A DNA stretch of 64,000 bases, from positions 16,198,211 to 16,262,210 of the forward strand of contig CM075104.1 of the NCBI GenBank assembly GCA_037576195.1, given 5' to 3'. Below, in pieces: positions 37,161 to 49,200 of the stretch. The position numbers were made by a program, and so were the translations under genes. The first letter of the stretch is position 1. Every line of letters starts with the position of its first letter. The DNA is from Phytoseiulus persimilis (Eukaryota > Arthropoda > Arachnida > Mesostigmata > Phytoseiidae). The notes under the pieces were generated by a model, which saw nothing but the letters and a program-made list of their open reading frames with translations, was not told the DNA's origin and ran no database searches.

Positions 37161-37466
37161 ATGGACACGGACAGAGCATCGACGGTGCCGTTGTTTGACT
37201 TGTTAGTTATGATAGCGTATTTGATTATAGCGGTCTCTGCACCGGACATAACAACGGATTTGGGAGGCCTCGGGTCCGCGGCACAAGTTTCGCGCTTGCT
37301 CGACATGTGGGTGGGTGGGTGTCCGATCGACTGCTCGGTCGGTCGATCGCTGGTTAGCTGCTCGCGAACAGAGCACTTCACACCTCGATCTGAAGGGGAT
37401 TCCTCTTTGCCGTCGCCCTGCCGTTCTCCGGCTGCACCGTCGACATCTCTTCTGGACTACGTTCGG
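37161..37466 (+). CDS. candidate first exon with signal or membrane segment
   Basis: The ATG at 37161 opens a frame with a hydrophobic stretch after 10 polar residues (PLFDLLVMIAYLIIAVSA), like a signal anchor or signal peptide, then Asp-rich and Cys-containing sequence. A good donor (CGG then GTACGT) sits at 37467 after 102 codons in phase 0; without splicing the frame would stop at 37505. The opposite strand is open too, but very Arg-rich. No family recognised. Confidence 0.35.
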
Positions 37467-38505
37467 GTACGTCGGCGCAGCGATCATTTGGACAGAGTGG
37501 CGTGAAGTGTATTTACTACGAACTACGCGCCAATAACGCTGTCGGACGCGGTGGCCGAATTCGCGGTCGTGTTCCTCGCAGTGCCGGGAAGGAAGAGTTT
37601 CGGGGAAGGAGTGTTGAGTTTCGTGGCGAGGCCCCACTACGATAAATCTGATCATCATCATCAACAGCATCGATGTCCGCCCCCGAACGTTCTCACCCTT
37701 CCTTCCTCCCTTGCGGGCCGACGCTGGATCCAAACAAGAAGTGTGGGCGTCTTAGAAGTTGGACTGTGTTTATTTCTCTCGTATTTTGTTCTCACTCGCT
37801 TCGTCGTCCGATTGTCAGACCAGCCAGGCCGGTGGGGATGCGCACGAACGGGTCCCCGGGCGAGGACGGGAGCAAATCAAAACAACGGCAGAGAATGCCG
37901 CTCGATGAATTCGAATCATGACAGCATCGACCGCTCTGGCTCCTCCAGCTCGACGCTGCTCTCCTAGCCGCCACTTCCGCTCCACTTGACTCTGGGCTCG
38001 ATCATCTTCAACATCGAATGGTGCGAGTTTTCGCGTGAGTGTTTCCCGCTCTTGATCGTTCCTTTCAACAATCGGTGTGATTGCCGTCGCCGATCGATCG
38101 TGGCCGAGGTCCTCGAGGCCGTACTCGGTGTGCTTAAAGGACTCCCACGCGACGTCTGACATCAATCGGTGGGGCGAATATCGTGCGCGGGAAGCGACGA
38201 TTGGAGAAGTTTCTCCGAGAAGGATCGTGACTTTTTTCTTTTCGGTAGAGAGGTGTCGCTGGCGATCACAAGACGTCGAGAGGAATTCCACATGAGCGCC
38301 CGTCTCCACTCCGAAAAACCGAAATCCTAGATCAGATAACGAGACCAAACCACTTCCCGTTTTATTGGGGAAAAAGAGACTGTGATAGGAAATAGCCGCG
38401 CCGATGATACGAACAACAACAGATGTTGTTCGTTGCGGGAGCGAGCAGTCGAGCGAACTTCAGCGGCGGTGCCGACCGTCGACGACGCTGGAACTCTTAT
38501 CATCC

Positions 38506-38534
38506 ATTCGTTCGTTCGTTCATTCATTCATTCA
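38506..38534. repeat. TTCG/TTCA tetranucleotide repeat
   Basis: About seven 4-base units in tandem, switching from CATTCG/TTCG to CATT/CA units. Simple repeat. Confidence 0.8.
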
Positions 38535-39377
38535 TCTATCCGATGCCTACGGCCGTCTGACAACAATGCAGTAACGTAACACGTGACGAACCATTAAACG
38601 AAAGAGAAGTCGAGGAGAGAAACGAAATAAAAAATAAACCAGCCGCCACGTCTGTCGGAGGCGGCCTCTCGCAGCATCCACGCCGTCCACAGGAACCTTA
38701 GCTCGATTGAATCCTCGCGGAAAGGATGCTGCCACGTATTTAGTTTTTTGTCCGGTGTTCTCGTGCCGAGTTCCTTACGAACGCTTGCGACGCTGGGCGA
38801 TATCGTCCTCGATCTTTCTCCGACTGTGACCGGCATCGAGTTGCAGACTATTGATCACAATGTGTGGACGAGAAATCGGCGGAGGCGAAGCTCGGTATGG
38901 GTCTGGCGGGAATTTCGCAAAAGCCCCGCGGAAGAAGACAATGCAGAGCATTCCTAAGACGTCAATCTTGGACATGCGATGCGCTCCAGTCGTTCCATAG
39001 AGCGGCAAGCGAGCAACCAATGAGACCGGAATGTCGACTAGGCCATAAGTCTCACTAATACTATGCTGATGTCATCAAGTGTTCGCACTCCGTCTCCGGA
39101 GTTCTTATATTTCTCCTCTCGCATGATTACTATGTATAATATGTCGGCCGACAGACCGACTGTCAGCCAGGCCAGTCGGTTTGCCTCTCATTACAAATGG
39201 TCGTAAACAAAATCGTTGATGGGGCTTTGGCGGTGGCGGTAATAGTTACGTTTTACTATATATTGCGTCATCGTAAACTTTCATTGTGGGCTCGCTAGTA
39301 AGCTCCAGGAGGGAGGGAGTCGAGAAGAGCGCCCGGCTCGTCACCAGTCACGTAGACCCACCACAGCGCTAGACACA

Positions 39378-39611
39378 ATGATATCTTACAACGAGAGACG
39401 TACAAACACACGTATACTGAATGTCCTTTGTGTACAGAGCGAGGAGCCGGGCGTCGCTAGTGAGTCTCCCCGCAGTCAATTACCACCGGAAAGTCTTTAT
39501 ATCAGCGTCTGGGGCACGGGGAGCGCAGAACCGCCTGCAAGAAAGCGAGTGAGGGCTCTGGTGCTGGGTCTGGACTCCACTGTTCGAGTGAGTCTGGATC
39601 AGCAACTCTGA
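39378..39611 (+). CDS. candidate open frame, 77 residues, unknown protein
   Basis: The ATG at 39378 has A at -3. The frame reads 77 codons to TGA: MISYNERRTNTRILNVLCVQ at the start, ARKRVRALVLGLDSTVRVSL near the end. The composition is balanced and protein-like, but no splice or promoter support was found. A further plus-strand frame follows at 39644. Confidence 0.28.
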   Translation: MISYNERRTNTRILNVLCVQSEEPGVASESPRSQLPPESLYISVWGTGSAEPPARKRVRALVLGLDSTVRVSLDQQL

Positions 39612-41214
39612 ACGTGTGCGACCCTCGTCCTGCAGATGTGGGAATGTCGAAGTTCGCGATTTTTTCTCATGTTCTCAAACGTATGGAGCCGGGTGTCGTC
39701 CAGGGCGAGACCGATCCGGACCGTCGAGCCTCACGAATTCCGACCCCTCCGCGGACGTCGGTTTCCATGTATTGGAGACTCGTCTGCCAGTCTTTGAGGA
39801 ACCAAAAGGTGCGTCGCCAGAGCTTCATCAGATATGTAGAAAATGTGCGGTTCTCGCGAGGTGTCGAAGCGTCTCGGCCTGCTTCTGGGAATCGCGACAA
39901 GCGATCAAGCGAGCAGCCAGAGACAGCAGCCAAAGATTCTGTGATATGTGGACCGGTCAGTCGGTCGGTCGGCCGCTCGCTCGTATCACGCTGATGTAAT
40001 CGATACTGCACGTCGCTCTCTGAACGAACGTTTCTATTTGCGTGTTCATTTGTACTCTTTCGACCACCATCGGAGCCGCTTCGAGAACGAAGCCTCATCC
40101 AACTGTGATCAATATCTTGCGTTCGTGCCCGCGTTCGTTGGGCTCACACAACCGGCTCGCCGTACGTGAGTCCCTGTAAGAAGTGAACGTTGGGAGCGAT
40201 ATGCTCACTCACGTCCGCTCCGAAGAACCTAACCCACCTTCTTGTGATGTGTTCGGGACACAGAGCGAGCATTTTTACTCAACGTCGATGGCGGGAGAGA
40301 AATGGTTTTCCACTTCAAACTTCACCGCTCCACTTGTCGCCCGGATCCTCTCCGCTCTTCCTCGACTCGGGAGCTCACCGGCGGAGATCTGGTTGGATAC
40401 AAACGACGCCTACCACGAAGAAACTTCAACAAATGCGGAAGAGTTAAGGTTGGCGGTATAATCCGACCGGGGAACGAAACTAATTCGAGCGCGCGTCGAT
40501 CGAGGCTCGAACCCTCTCTGCTCCATCAATCGTTTCAGGATCCTCTCGAACTCATGGCGCAGGCATTGAGCTTTCAAACACCGCAAAGTTCGCTCGCATA
40601 TCGAAGTCTATTCATATTGTGATACGTGGTCTCCGAACAGCTGCGTGCCAGAAGTCATCAAAGCCGAAGTTGGTATTTGAATAACAAGGAGTGCGAGAGA
40701 TCTGAACAGTACCAGGCGACCGTTCAGCCCCGGTCGGAGTCAAGCGTGGATAGCGGAATGATCCCGATAATCCGTGACATCATTTCACTGCATCCAAGCG
40801 CGTGATGGGCTGAGAGTCCTTTCTTTCGGACTTAATGTTTTGCCTAGCAGCGAGACGAGAGGTTCATGACCGTATACCCTGATTTCTCACTTGATGCACG
40901 CTCACTAAATTGTTTTGACCGTCGTGGACTCTTTTGAAGGACATTGGGATGGGATGTTGAACATTCCTTCGAGTGGTCCGTGAGATCCGTCATGAGCGGC
41001 CCGGTGGAAGCTCCGCAAGAAGACTTTGCTCGCGCTAATATAAACACCATACCATAAATCCGTCCGAGTCAACCCCTTCACGGAGAGGAAGGTGCTCGAG
41101 ATTGGAGCCCCCACACTTAACTTAGGATCGAGCGCCCCAGTTTTCTCCTTTCCAGTCAGTCAGTCAGCCATTATTGGAATTGGATTGTCATTCCAAGCTT
41201 CTGACATTCCCGTC

Positions 41215-41531
41215 TCATTCCATTCCTGCTGTTGACAGATGGATGAGCTCTACGGTTGTGCGAAAGTAACCAACTTCGTTGGAGCTAAGCAGATATCTGA
41301 TTTTCTGGCCGCTCCGGTGAACGAGCGTGTTGATGATAGGGTGCAAACGGAATCCAGGTGCTGATCTACTCTGTGTGTCGCTGTTGATGTTGCTGTCGTC
41401 GTCCATCGTCAAACACCGATTCGGTTGGGTTCGTTGTTGCGCGAAGACACCCGGCGGTGTCTGTCTACAAATTAGAGATGCTGGCGGACGGTGTCTCTGG
41501 TCTCGTGGTATACGCGGCCCTGGTATTTCGA
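41215..41531 (-). CDS. candidate terminal exon, unknown protein
   Basis: A well formed minus-strand acceptor (CGTTCCCTTCGCAG) precedes a frame of about 105 codons ending in TGA (41217-41215). The content reads like protein: MDDDSNINSDTQSRSAPGFR, then KIRYLLSSNEVGYFRTTVEL. The frame needs one base from a preceding exon that I did not locate. No domain recognised. Confidence 0.35.
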
Positions 41532-42640
41532 CTGCGAAGGGAACGGCGTACGCATAATTCACTCGGGATTATTTTATGGCCACAACGAATGATTCGCTTT
41601 TTTCGTCAAAAGCTTCTCAATCTGCCCGCATCGCTCACTGAGGGAGTCGACACTGTGATTATGGGAACGTCGGCGGGAAGTGGAGCAAGCCCACGAAAAC
41701 TTGGCTACGTTGACACGGATCTCTGACCTGATCATTTTGATCGATGCGAGACGAAGCGCAGAATGGGAGTCAGCTTCTAAACTTGATTAGAGGATTTCTT
41801 CAACGACCGGTTGCGTCGTTCGGGGGGGCTTCGGGCCCGGTTCCAGCCCGAGTCCGGAGAAAAAGAGAAACCGTGATGTATACGGTATAAGAGTACGTTT
41901 TGCCGCAAACGAGAACAGCTGTGCAACGATTGAGGGGTTTAACGTTCCAGGCTCCCTTCAACTCCGGGACACGGGCCTCACTGATCTTGATCGCCGCGGA
42001 AGTGAGGACCAACTCAACCCATAGAGTAGAGTTCGTGTGATTCGAATGTGGAGATCTGCGTTCTCTTTGGGTGAGAGAAATCCGTTTAGAGGTTTCGTCC
42101 GCTTAGCCGAAGATCTACGTCACGTGCGAGCCACGCATTAACGGCCAGGGTCAAATGCGCGAATCGACTGAGCCTTGACTAACACGGGGAGGGGAATCCT
42201 GCTCGTCGTCATGAGTGCCGTTGCCTGCTCGGCTAGCCTTACACTCGTCAGTCACTCACTCAGTCAGACGATTGTGTCTATCTTTTTCACTCGTTGGCCG
42301 CTTAGCTGGCTCGCTAGTCAGCCGGCTCTGGTTGGTTTGCTCGCTCGTTAGATGGAAGCTGGCCCCTACGTAAACAGAGACAAGTCATTGTCGTTGTTGC
42401 CTGTTGCTATTAATGACGACCCTTCGGCCAACGATGTCGCTGCCGAAAATCACCCGTTCGTCCGCATCTCTCTCCGATCATCGAGTCCTTCCACGTCTGC
42501 TGGCATGTTCGGCACGAACGCTCTCGATCGAAGCCACTGAAGGAAGACTCCAAAACAGTCGGGCGGGCAGACCGGGTCAACTCGAGCGTCTGTCCGCTGA
42601 AACTCGTTCACCTCTTAATGACGCGTGAACTCTGCGTCGC

Positions 42641-42649
42641 TATAAATAG
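42641..42649 (+). promoter_or_regulatory. TATA box (TATAAATAG)
   Basis: TATAAATAG is a near-perfect TATA box. No clear initiator or long open frame follows at the usual distance, although a short frame at 42762 begins MTVTVVIVAIARH, like a signal segment. The downstream gene is not identified. Confidence 0.35.
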
Positions 42650-43292
42650 CGGCGCGGATATTTCTGCTCGAAATTTCGCCTCACGGTCTCGATCGCCTCC
42701 TCGTCCCATGACAGGGAAACTCTGCTCGCGCGTCTCTGCCTGATGCCGGCCTGGTGGAACCGATGACGGTCACAGTCGTCATCGTCGCGATCGCTCGACA
42801 TCCCATCCTGTGAGCATCAAAAATGAACGAAATTCTGACTGCCAGAGACGAATGAAATCGTGTATACAGCAGAGAACAGTCTGGACGCAAGGGCGGAAGC
42901 TCGTGATGGACGAGCCGCCTCCGACTCGATGATCTTACGACATGGGAGGCAGGAAGAGTGAAGTGGGAAAAAATGACGAGAGAAAGCCCGAAGTTGACTG
43001 ATAACCGGTCAGACGAGTGAAGCCCTGTCGTTCAGCCGTCGCTGACAGCTGTAGCACTTTGGAGATAGAGCAGCATTGGCGGCAGATCCAACTGTTAGAA
43101 GATCCGTTTAGTAGCGATCGACCCATTGATCGATTGAGTTGATCGACAACGACATCCACGATAACTGTCCTCCGTGGACTCCGCGTTCTCTGGACGATCA
43201 CTCACTGCGGCTCGAACCATCGGTTCCGAGTAGTAACTGTCATTCGAGCCGAGCCGAGTGTTAACTCACCAACCATACGCCCAGCCACATAA

Positions 43293-43589
43293 TTAGCACA
43301 CCGCCGATTCAACGACGGAGACAAACAGCGGTCGCCCTGATCCGATGACGAAAGGGATTCGCATCCGTCCCGGCTCGAGTTGGCTGCTCCAAGATGCAGT
43401 CAATGCTACAGTGCAGACGAAAACAAACTCCACATAAACTAGATATAAGAGGAGGATGTCGGAAACAACTGTTCGCCACTTGACCACACGCGAAGAAGCA
43501 CTCGTTGTCACAACTCGTACGAACCATGTTCTGAAACACGTCTCTTCTATCGATTCCAATTCGTAACCGCGATACTCAGGAGGTCTCTT
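43293..43589 (-). CDS. candidate exon with a membrane segment
   Basis: After a minus-strand acceptor (AATAAACGCAG) in phase 0 the frame reads 98 codons to TAA. It opens with acidic and aromatic sequence (RPPEYRGYELESIEETCF) and has a strong hydrophobic run, DILLLYLVYVEFVFVCTVAL, typical of a transmembrane helix. There is no ATG near the front, so it would be a last exon. The acceptor has only a modest pyrimidine tract. No family recognised. Confidence 0.3.
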   Translation of the reverse strand, partial: KRPPEYRGYELESIEETCFRTWFVRVVTTSASSRVVKWRTVVSDILLLYLVYVEFVFVCTVALTASWSSQLEPGRMRIPFVIGSGRPLFVSVVESAVC

Positions 43590-44189
43590 CTGCGTTTATT
43601 TCTCCGATCGGCTTGTTGGTTTAGCTGTCGGCTTCGTGACGCTATCATCCGATGCTCCGGTCCCGCAGTCTACGCGAAGGCGCGAAGCCGGAAAAAGTTC
43701 AGAAATGGTTTCTTTGAAGGCATATCTCGCTGTAATAAGTCGAGTTTGGAACATCCGTCGTCGTGCTCCGACGAATTCACTCAGCCAAGTCTAACGAGAC
43801 GTCGTCCTGAGCCGGGGCGTTGACAGGCCGGTCGGGCACCCACCGCCCCGGCTCTGAGCTCGCGTCGGAGCTGGAATCCGAGCAGCTCGTCCGGTTTGGA
43901 GGTGACGGCAACCTGCGTCGTAGAGCTCATCGATTCGATCGCTGATTCGGCTCGGCGTCCGGCTCCCATCAGACCGGGCTCGGATCACCTTTGAACTTCA
44001 TGAGCCAGCTCAAACTCGGTGCAGTAATTCACGTGCTCCACGAAATCACGTACTCACGGCGGACAACATCGCTGGCTTGAGAGACAAGGCGAGTCGGCTC
44101 CGGTCAATAAACTTCCGATCGGGGCTCAAACACCTGGAATCCGCTGGAGCCTTGTTTGGAATAAAAACAAGCATGAGAACATGTATAGT

Positions 44190-44239
44190 GAGAGAGAGGG
44201 AGAGAGAGCGAAAGAGGGAGAGACGAAAAAAGAGAGAGC
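44190..44239. repeat. GA-rich microsatellite
   Basis: An imperfect purine repeat of GAGAGA, GGGAGA and GAAAGA units. Confidence 0.85.
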
Positions 44240-44349
44240 TACCGTGTGTGAAGGACGGTGGAAGAGAGTGGGCGTGTTGTTATTTCTAGAAGATAAAGCA
44301 AAAGAGGCCATGTGTAAGAGCCGGTCGTAAGACAAATGTTCTCGGCTTT

Positions 44350-44580
44350 ATGGCACTGGTGTTGAAAGAAGTCGGCCAGTATCCGGGACCGGAGTTCGCG
44401 ACCTACCATTCGACACCATGTACATCCAGAGCGCTGTTAACACTTTTCAGTTTATTTCTGGGTCCTGAAAACGAGCGATTCATCTCCGAAACGCCTGTCG
44501 AAACCTCTTCCTGGCGCGAGCTCATATTCCTTATTCAAACAAATGGCGAGCACCCGACTGAGCTAAAGACTTTTAGGTAG
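44350..44580 (+). CDS. candidate open frame, 76 residues, unknown protein
   Basis: The ATG at 44350 starts a frame of 76 codons with convincing codon choice: MALVLKEVGQYPGPEFATYH, then FLGPENERFISETPVETSSW. It stops at TAG 44578-44580, only 19 bases before the stop of the minus-strand candidate at 44600, so the two would converge. No domain recognised. Confidence 0.3.
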   Translation: MALVLKEVGQYPGPEFATYHSTPCTSRALLTLFSLFLGPENERFISETPVETSSWRELIFLIQTNGEHPTELKTFR

Positions 44581-44599
44581 ACGTCGTTCGTTGCCCTCG

Positions 44600-45043
44600 T
44601 CAGGCCGTCGCTCCGGAGTTTTGCTTGCCGATGAATATTCCCTGAGCCGCTGACGGAATACCGAGGATGATTCGGAGGGAACTTTGGGCTTCAAAGGGCT
44701 CAAACGCAATTCCGAAACCGATTGCTCCTCCGAATCGGGTGATAGTTAGCGCCTCGCTAATAAATGAACCGCCGCTCATTGAGTAAACTGCTTGCTGATC
44801 GTTGCTGCTGACTATTAAGGGCACTTGAGGTGCTCGTGAGCGAATGTGGAAATAACCAAGGGGGAGCCAAGTGAGTGCGTGTATGAACTGTCGTGGGGCC
44901 TCGACTGTTAAGGACACGACTCCACAATCGCGGCTGTTTAATCGCCGAATCATAGACTGAGGGTTCCTGGCTCGGTCCTCGAGTTGTGGAACTCTGCGGG
45001 GGTTCCGCGCGGGTGTGTCACCGAGCGACGCCGTGTTCGCCAA
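44600..45043 (-). CDS. candidate terminal exon, unknown protein
   Basis: The minus-strand frame is open for 147 codons to TGA at 44602-44600. The later part reads well: TWLPLGYFHIRSRAPQVPLI, then ISEALTITRFGGAIGFGIAF and RIILGIPSAAQGIFIGKQNS. It is moderately hydrophobic with many Gly and Ile. An in-frame ATG lies near residue 31, but entry by splicing is as likely. Not recognised. Confidence 0.33.
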   Translation of the reverse strand: MANTASLGDTPARNPRRVPQLEDRARNPQSMIRRLNSRDCGVVSLTVEAPRQFIHALTWLPLGYFHIRSRAPQVPLIVSSNDQQAVYSMSGGSFISEALTITRFGGAIGFGIAFEPFEAQSSLRIILGIPSAAQGIFIGKQNSGATA

Positions 45044-46217
45044 AACTCTCCCTCCCGATATATTTCCTCTCGATGGAGAGAGGAATTTCGTCGCTATAGG
45101 TTCGTGCTAAGTGCAAAGCCATCCACGCCAGCAAGCGGGCAGCCAATGAGGGACACTCTGGCCAGTGCGGGAGCCGGCGAGACGAAGACAAGCGCCGAGC
45201 GACTGGGGAGCAAGCGGGGTGCTGAGTCCCTCTCCGCACAGACCCGTCTCGTGAGCCAAAACATAGGGGGTCGAGCTAAGCCGCTGAGGCTTCGGCTGAG
45301 ACTTGGAGGTCGATGGGACAACGTAGCAAACAACACTTTTTGGGACTTGTTTGCCTTCCTGCCTGCTTCTGCTGGCCTCTGATCTGCTCTTTTTTCTCTT
45401 GATGATTCGCTCAGGCCCTGCGTCGTCCGGTGGCCTATGGCGACACCGGAGCTCCGACATCTCACTCGGTTCTCCTGAAATCAGACTCACAGCCCAGGCG
45501 GACGTCGAACCGATGATGAACGTATCACGGAGGCGAAAGTGGGAAACGCTGTCCTCTTTGAGGTCTTCCCCGCTGATCCATCAGTGGAGGAATTGACAGC
45601 TCATTCAGTCCGCTTTGGTATCGACATCGTTCTCTTGCGAAGAATCAAACGAAGACGCACACTCAAGGGGGCTGGCTTCCTGATCGAATCAAACAATCAA
45701 CGCTCGGTCTCGCTGGCTCGATCCTGATGAACGTCAACTCGAATCATCGCTCGTCGGCCCGCTGAACTCGACTGAGCCATAAATCCTCGTTCATATACAA
45801 TACTACGTTATTCGTTGCATTGCTGGGACGGCGAACGCTAGCTCGGAAGCGTTGATCGTTCAATCGCCGCTCGCCACTCATCCTGGTCGTTGATAAATTA
45901 CAGGCGGCTGTGATGTAAAACAAACGAATTGCTCTGCAAGGGAAATTCAAAGCGAACAGAAGCAATGTGAAGGACCGCACATCGTTTCGCGCCAGGTAAG
46001 AGGCTGCCGACCTTCAGCTTGCGCTCCTGGCCTGGGATTCACTGTTGTCGACATTCCCGAGGGACACTCCCGATTCTCCGCCCAGATGGAAACGTAGGAG
46101 CTCGAGTCTGCGGCTGTCGTTTCGCAGCGAGTTCGATCTGGAGACAGGAACACCCAATGCACTTGAAAGGGAGCCGCGGCGACTCGGAGTGCTGAATTAC
46201 GTTTCGTTCGTCCACAG
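45044..46217. other. upstream region of the Ig gene; no separate gene supported
   Basis: Short frames occur on both strands without support. The acceptor at 46216-46217 shows that at least one 5' untranslated exon of the Ig gene lies somewhere upstream, within this stretch or further left; I could not place it. Confidence 0.4.
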
Positions 46218-46233
46218 ATAAGTGCGCCCTGAA

Positions 46234-49200
46234 ATGGAGGCCTTAAGGTCCACTGGTTTGACGCTGCTTGTTGCGTGGGGTCTGCTCCTAACAACGGCCG
46301 AACCCCGACGGCAGGGCAATCAGCTGCAGGAGCGAGTTGTTAACCCGGGAGAACGGATTTCGATCCCGTGCTTCCTCGAAACACCGGGCGGATCGATCCA
46401 ATGGGTTCGGAACGGCCATCCTGTCGTCTTGGACGCAACGACCTCATCTCGGCGCCAATGGAACATCTCAAAGGATGGGACTGCAGCGCTTTCAATCAAC
46501 CAAGTGACTCGGGCCGACGACGGTCTCTGGGAATGTTGGGAGTTCGCTGACGATGGCTCCGTCAAACGGGTGGCCAAAGTGCTTAAGCTCGTTGTAACAG
46601 GTCCGTCGTCTTGTCATCCTCTCGTCAGCTGTCGCCGCAGAGCGTCATTGTTATACAGCACCAAGCTCGGTGATCCAACCGTTTCCTTTTGCTGAGCGTT
46701 TCCCTGCAGGTCCCTTTTCCGAGGACCTTTTCCGCCGAGCACGCTCTTCTCTGAGACCTCTCCCTCACACTCGCTCTCTCTCCCTCAGTCACTCTCTCCA
46801 CCTCTATTTTCTCGCTCTCTCTCTCTCTCTCTCTCACTCAGTCCCTCTCTCTCTCTCCCCTCGCTCTCGGGAGGCCTCAGAGCTCCTATCTGGGGCTCTT
46901 TTCTGAGGGACCTCCTCAGGGCCAGAGATTTCCCCAGAACCAGCCCCCACCGAAGCGCCGGGGGACATCGAGCCCCATGTAAGTGACAGGTCGCCTCAAA
47001 TGCCCTTGTTCTCCCTTCTAGGCGCCCCGGAAGAGCCGTTTCTTGTTCAGAACGGAAAACGAATTTTCCCCGGCGATAGCGTTGTCGCGAAAGAAAATCA
47101 AACCGTCACCGTAGAATGTGTAGCCCGACGGGCCGTCCCCGAGGTGAAACAGGTTTTTTGGTCTCTGGGTCCCGACAGCGTCAACGTGACGGCGAACTCC
47201 GATCTCAAAGTGGACTTCATCTCACACGAGGATTCCTACACGACGAGGAGCGTCCTCACCCTGAACACGAGTCGCGCCATGAACCACCACAGAATTTCCT
47301 GCCACGTATTCCACGTTGCGTGGACGAACGCGACGGTGGTCAACGCGTCCCTCAATGTTTTATGTGAGTTGTGTCATGTAGCTCACATCATGCTCCTCCG
47401 TGGGTACCATCGGACTCGGTGCGGAACTCTCCCCGGCGCGAACACAGTCCAGTGCAGTGGCCGGCCAACGCTCATGTCAAACTCCCTGATAGGAGCCGCT
47501 GATTGGCGTTCAAGCTGGCTGGCTGGGTTTTGGTCGGGTCGAAGGTTGCCAAATAGACGCTGTCGTCGTCGCCCCCGCTGCCAACCGGGTACAGGCTTTC
47601 AAAGTTTGAATCGAAACGTTTCACTGTCACTTGCAGATCCTCCCACTTTTTCAATCAGCCGGATCCCAGGCTTCGGATTCCCAGTTGTCGAGAAGAGTTT
47701 CGTGTCTTTGGAGTGCATCATCGACGCGAACCCGCCCGCGACCCCGCGCTGGTCGAAGGACGACCAAGCTATCAACTCCACTCAGGTTATTCGACAAGGG
47801 GGAGGTTTCCTCAACTTCACATCCGTAGACCGCAGTCATAGCGGCTGGTACAGATGTACCACTCAGCATCCCATGGGCACTTTCGCTTCGTTCGGCTACC
47901 TCCTCAGCGTCAGATGTGAGTATGATCATCATGGCCTTCACAACGCATGCGCGCGGCACGTCGAGCGCGCCAGAACTGCGCACGAGACTCGAGGCGCGCG
48001 CGATGAAGACCCCGGCGCTTGAGCCTGAGTGCACGCATTTAGTGTGTAGTCGCTCGGGTGCAGTATTAGCAGACGGAGTTTCTCGGAGGGAAGGCATTCG
48101 CGGGAGGTACGCCCGCGACTCCCTCATCGTCGCCGGAACGGAGAAAAATTGGAAAAAGGAAACTCGAATCGAACTTTTCAAAACGAGCAACGCCCTAGTT
48201 GCGCCTTCGCCGGATAGCCACCTAGGAGCGGCGGCAGCAGCAGCGGCCTACTTTCTTATGCAGTTGATGGGAATCAATCTCCTGAGAAGTCTTCGTATCG
48301 AAGACGGATAGACTTGTCCTTCAGCGCAGTTCTTTCCCTCCCTTCCACATTTCTCCATGTACACCCTCCTTCGCCGAAGAAGGCTCGTCCATTCTTGCTC
48401 ATGTCGCGTCCGTCGTGCAGGGAGCGGCCTCGACGACCCGAGAAAAGAAACGATGCTCCATTCAAGCCTCCGTCTGACCGAAAAATATCGACTCGTCCTG
48501 TTTCAGTCGGACCCGAGATGATGGACGACACTCCGAAACAGATCCACGCCGATTTCGGGGAGCCCGTCCGGTTAGAATGTCAGGCGAAGGGCAAACCGTT
48601 GCCTTCGTATTGCTGGTCGCGGAAACAGCCTGGACGCATCGCCGAGGGTCTCACCAGCGACTCGACACTCGTCCTGGACCCCGTCGTTTACCAGGACGCG
48701 GGGACGTACCAATGCATGGCGTCGAATCAGCAGGACTGGAAGAGACAGCGGAACGCCATCAGAGAAGTTCAACTTTCGATAACAGGTTCGTCCGTATGAT
48801 CCGATTGCACGTGATTTGCAGTATCTCCCGTGGGATTTCCCGCGACGATGCGCGTTTTGTCGTGTCCTGAATTCTTTCTATGTCTCATGTGTCGGCGTAA
48901 AAATCAGCTCCGTGATCTCCTTGAAGGTCGACCCGACGTCAACGCGCTGAATTCATCGATGGTGGGGATCGTCGGCCAAAGTATGTGGATCACTGTCTTC
49001 GTTTGCGCCAATCCACAGCCGTCGCGCTCGCACTGGCTCTTGGGACACTACGTCTTGAGTCCCGGTGACAAGCCGAGCTCACATCCGCATTATATCGCGC
49101 ACCCATACAGGGTGAGTAGTGATCGAGACTCCGAGACCGCGCGAAATGATGCCGTCGGAATTCCTCGAGAATCATGACGAGAAGGGAGCCAGCACAGAGC

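Noticed and set aside
47000..48022. 340-codon continuous frame through the Ig gene
   Set aside because: It reads through the intron between 47364 and 47636. The Ig-domain exons inside it have clear splice sites, so the continuous frame is a coincidence of an open intron.
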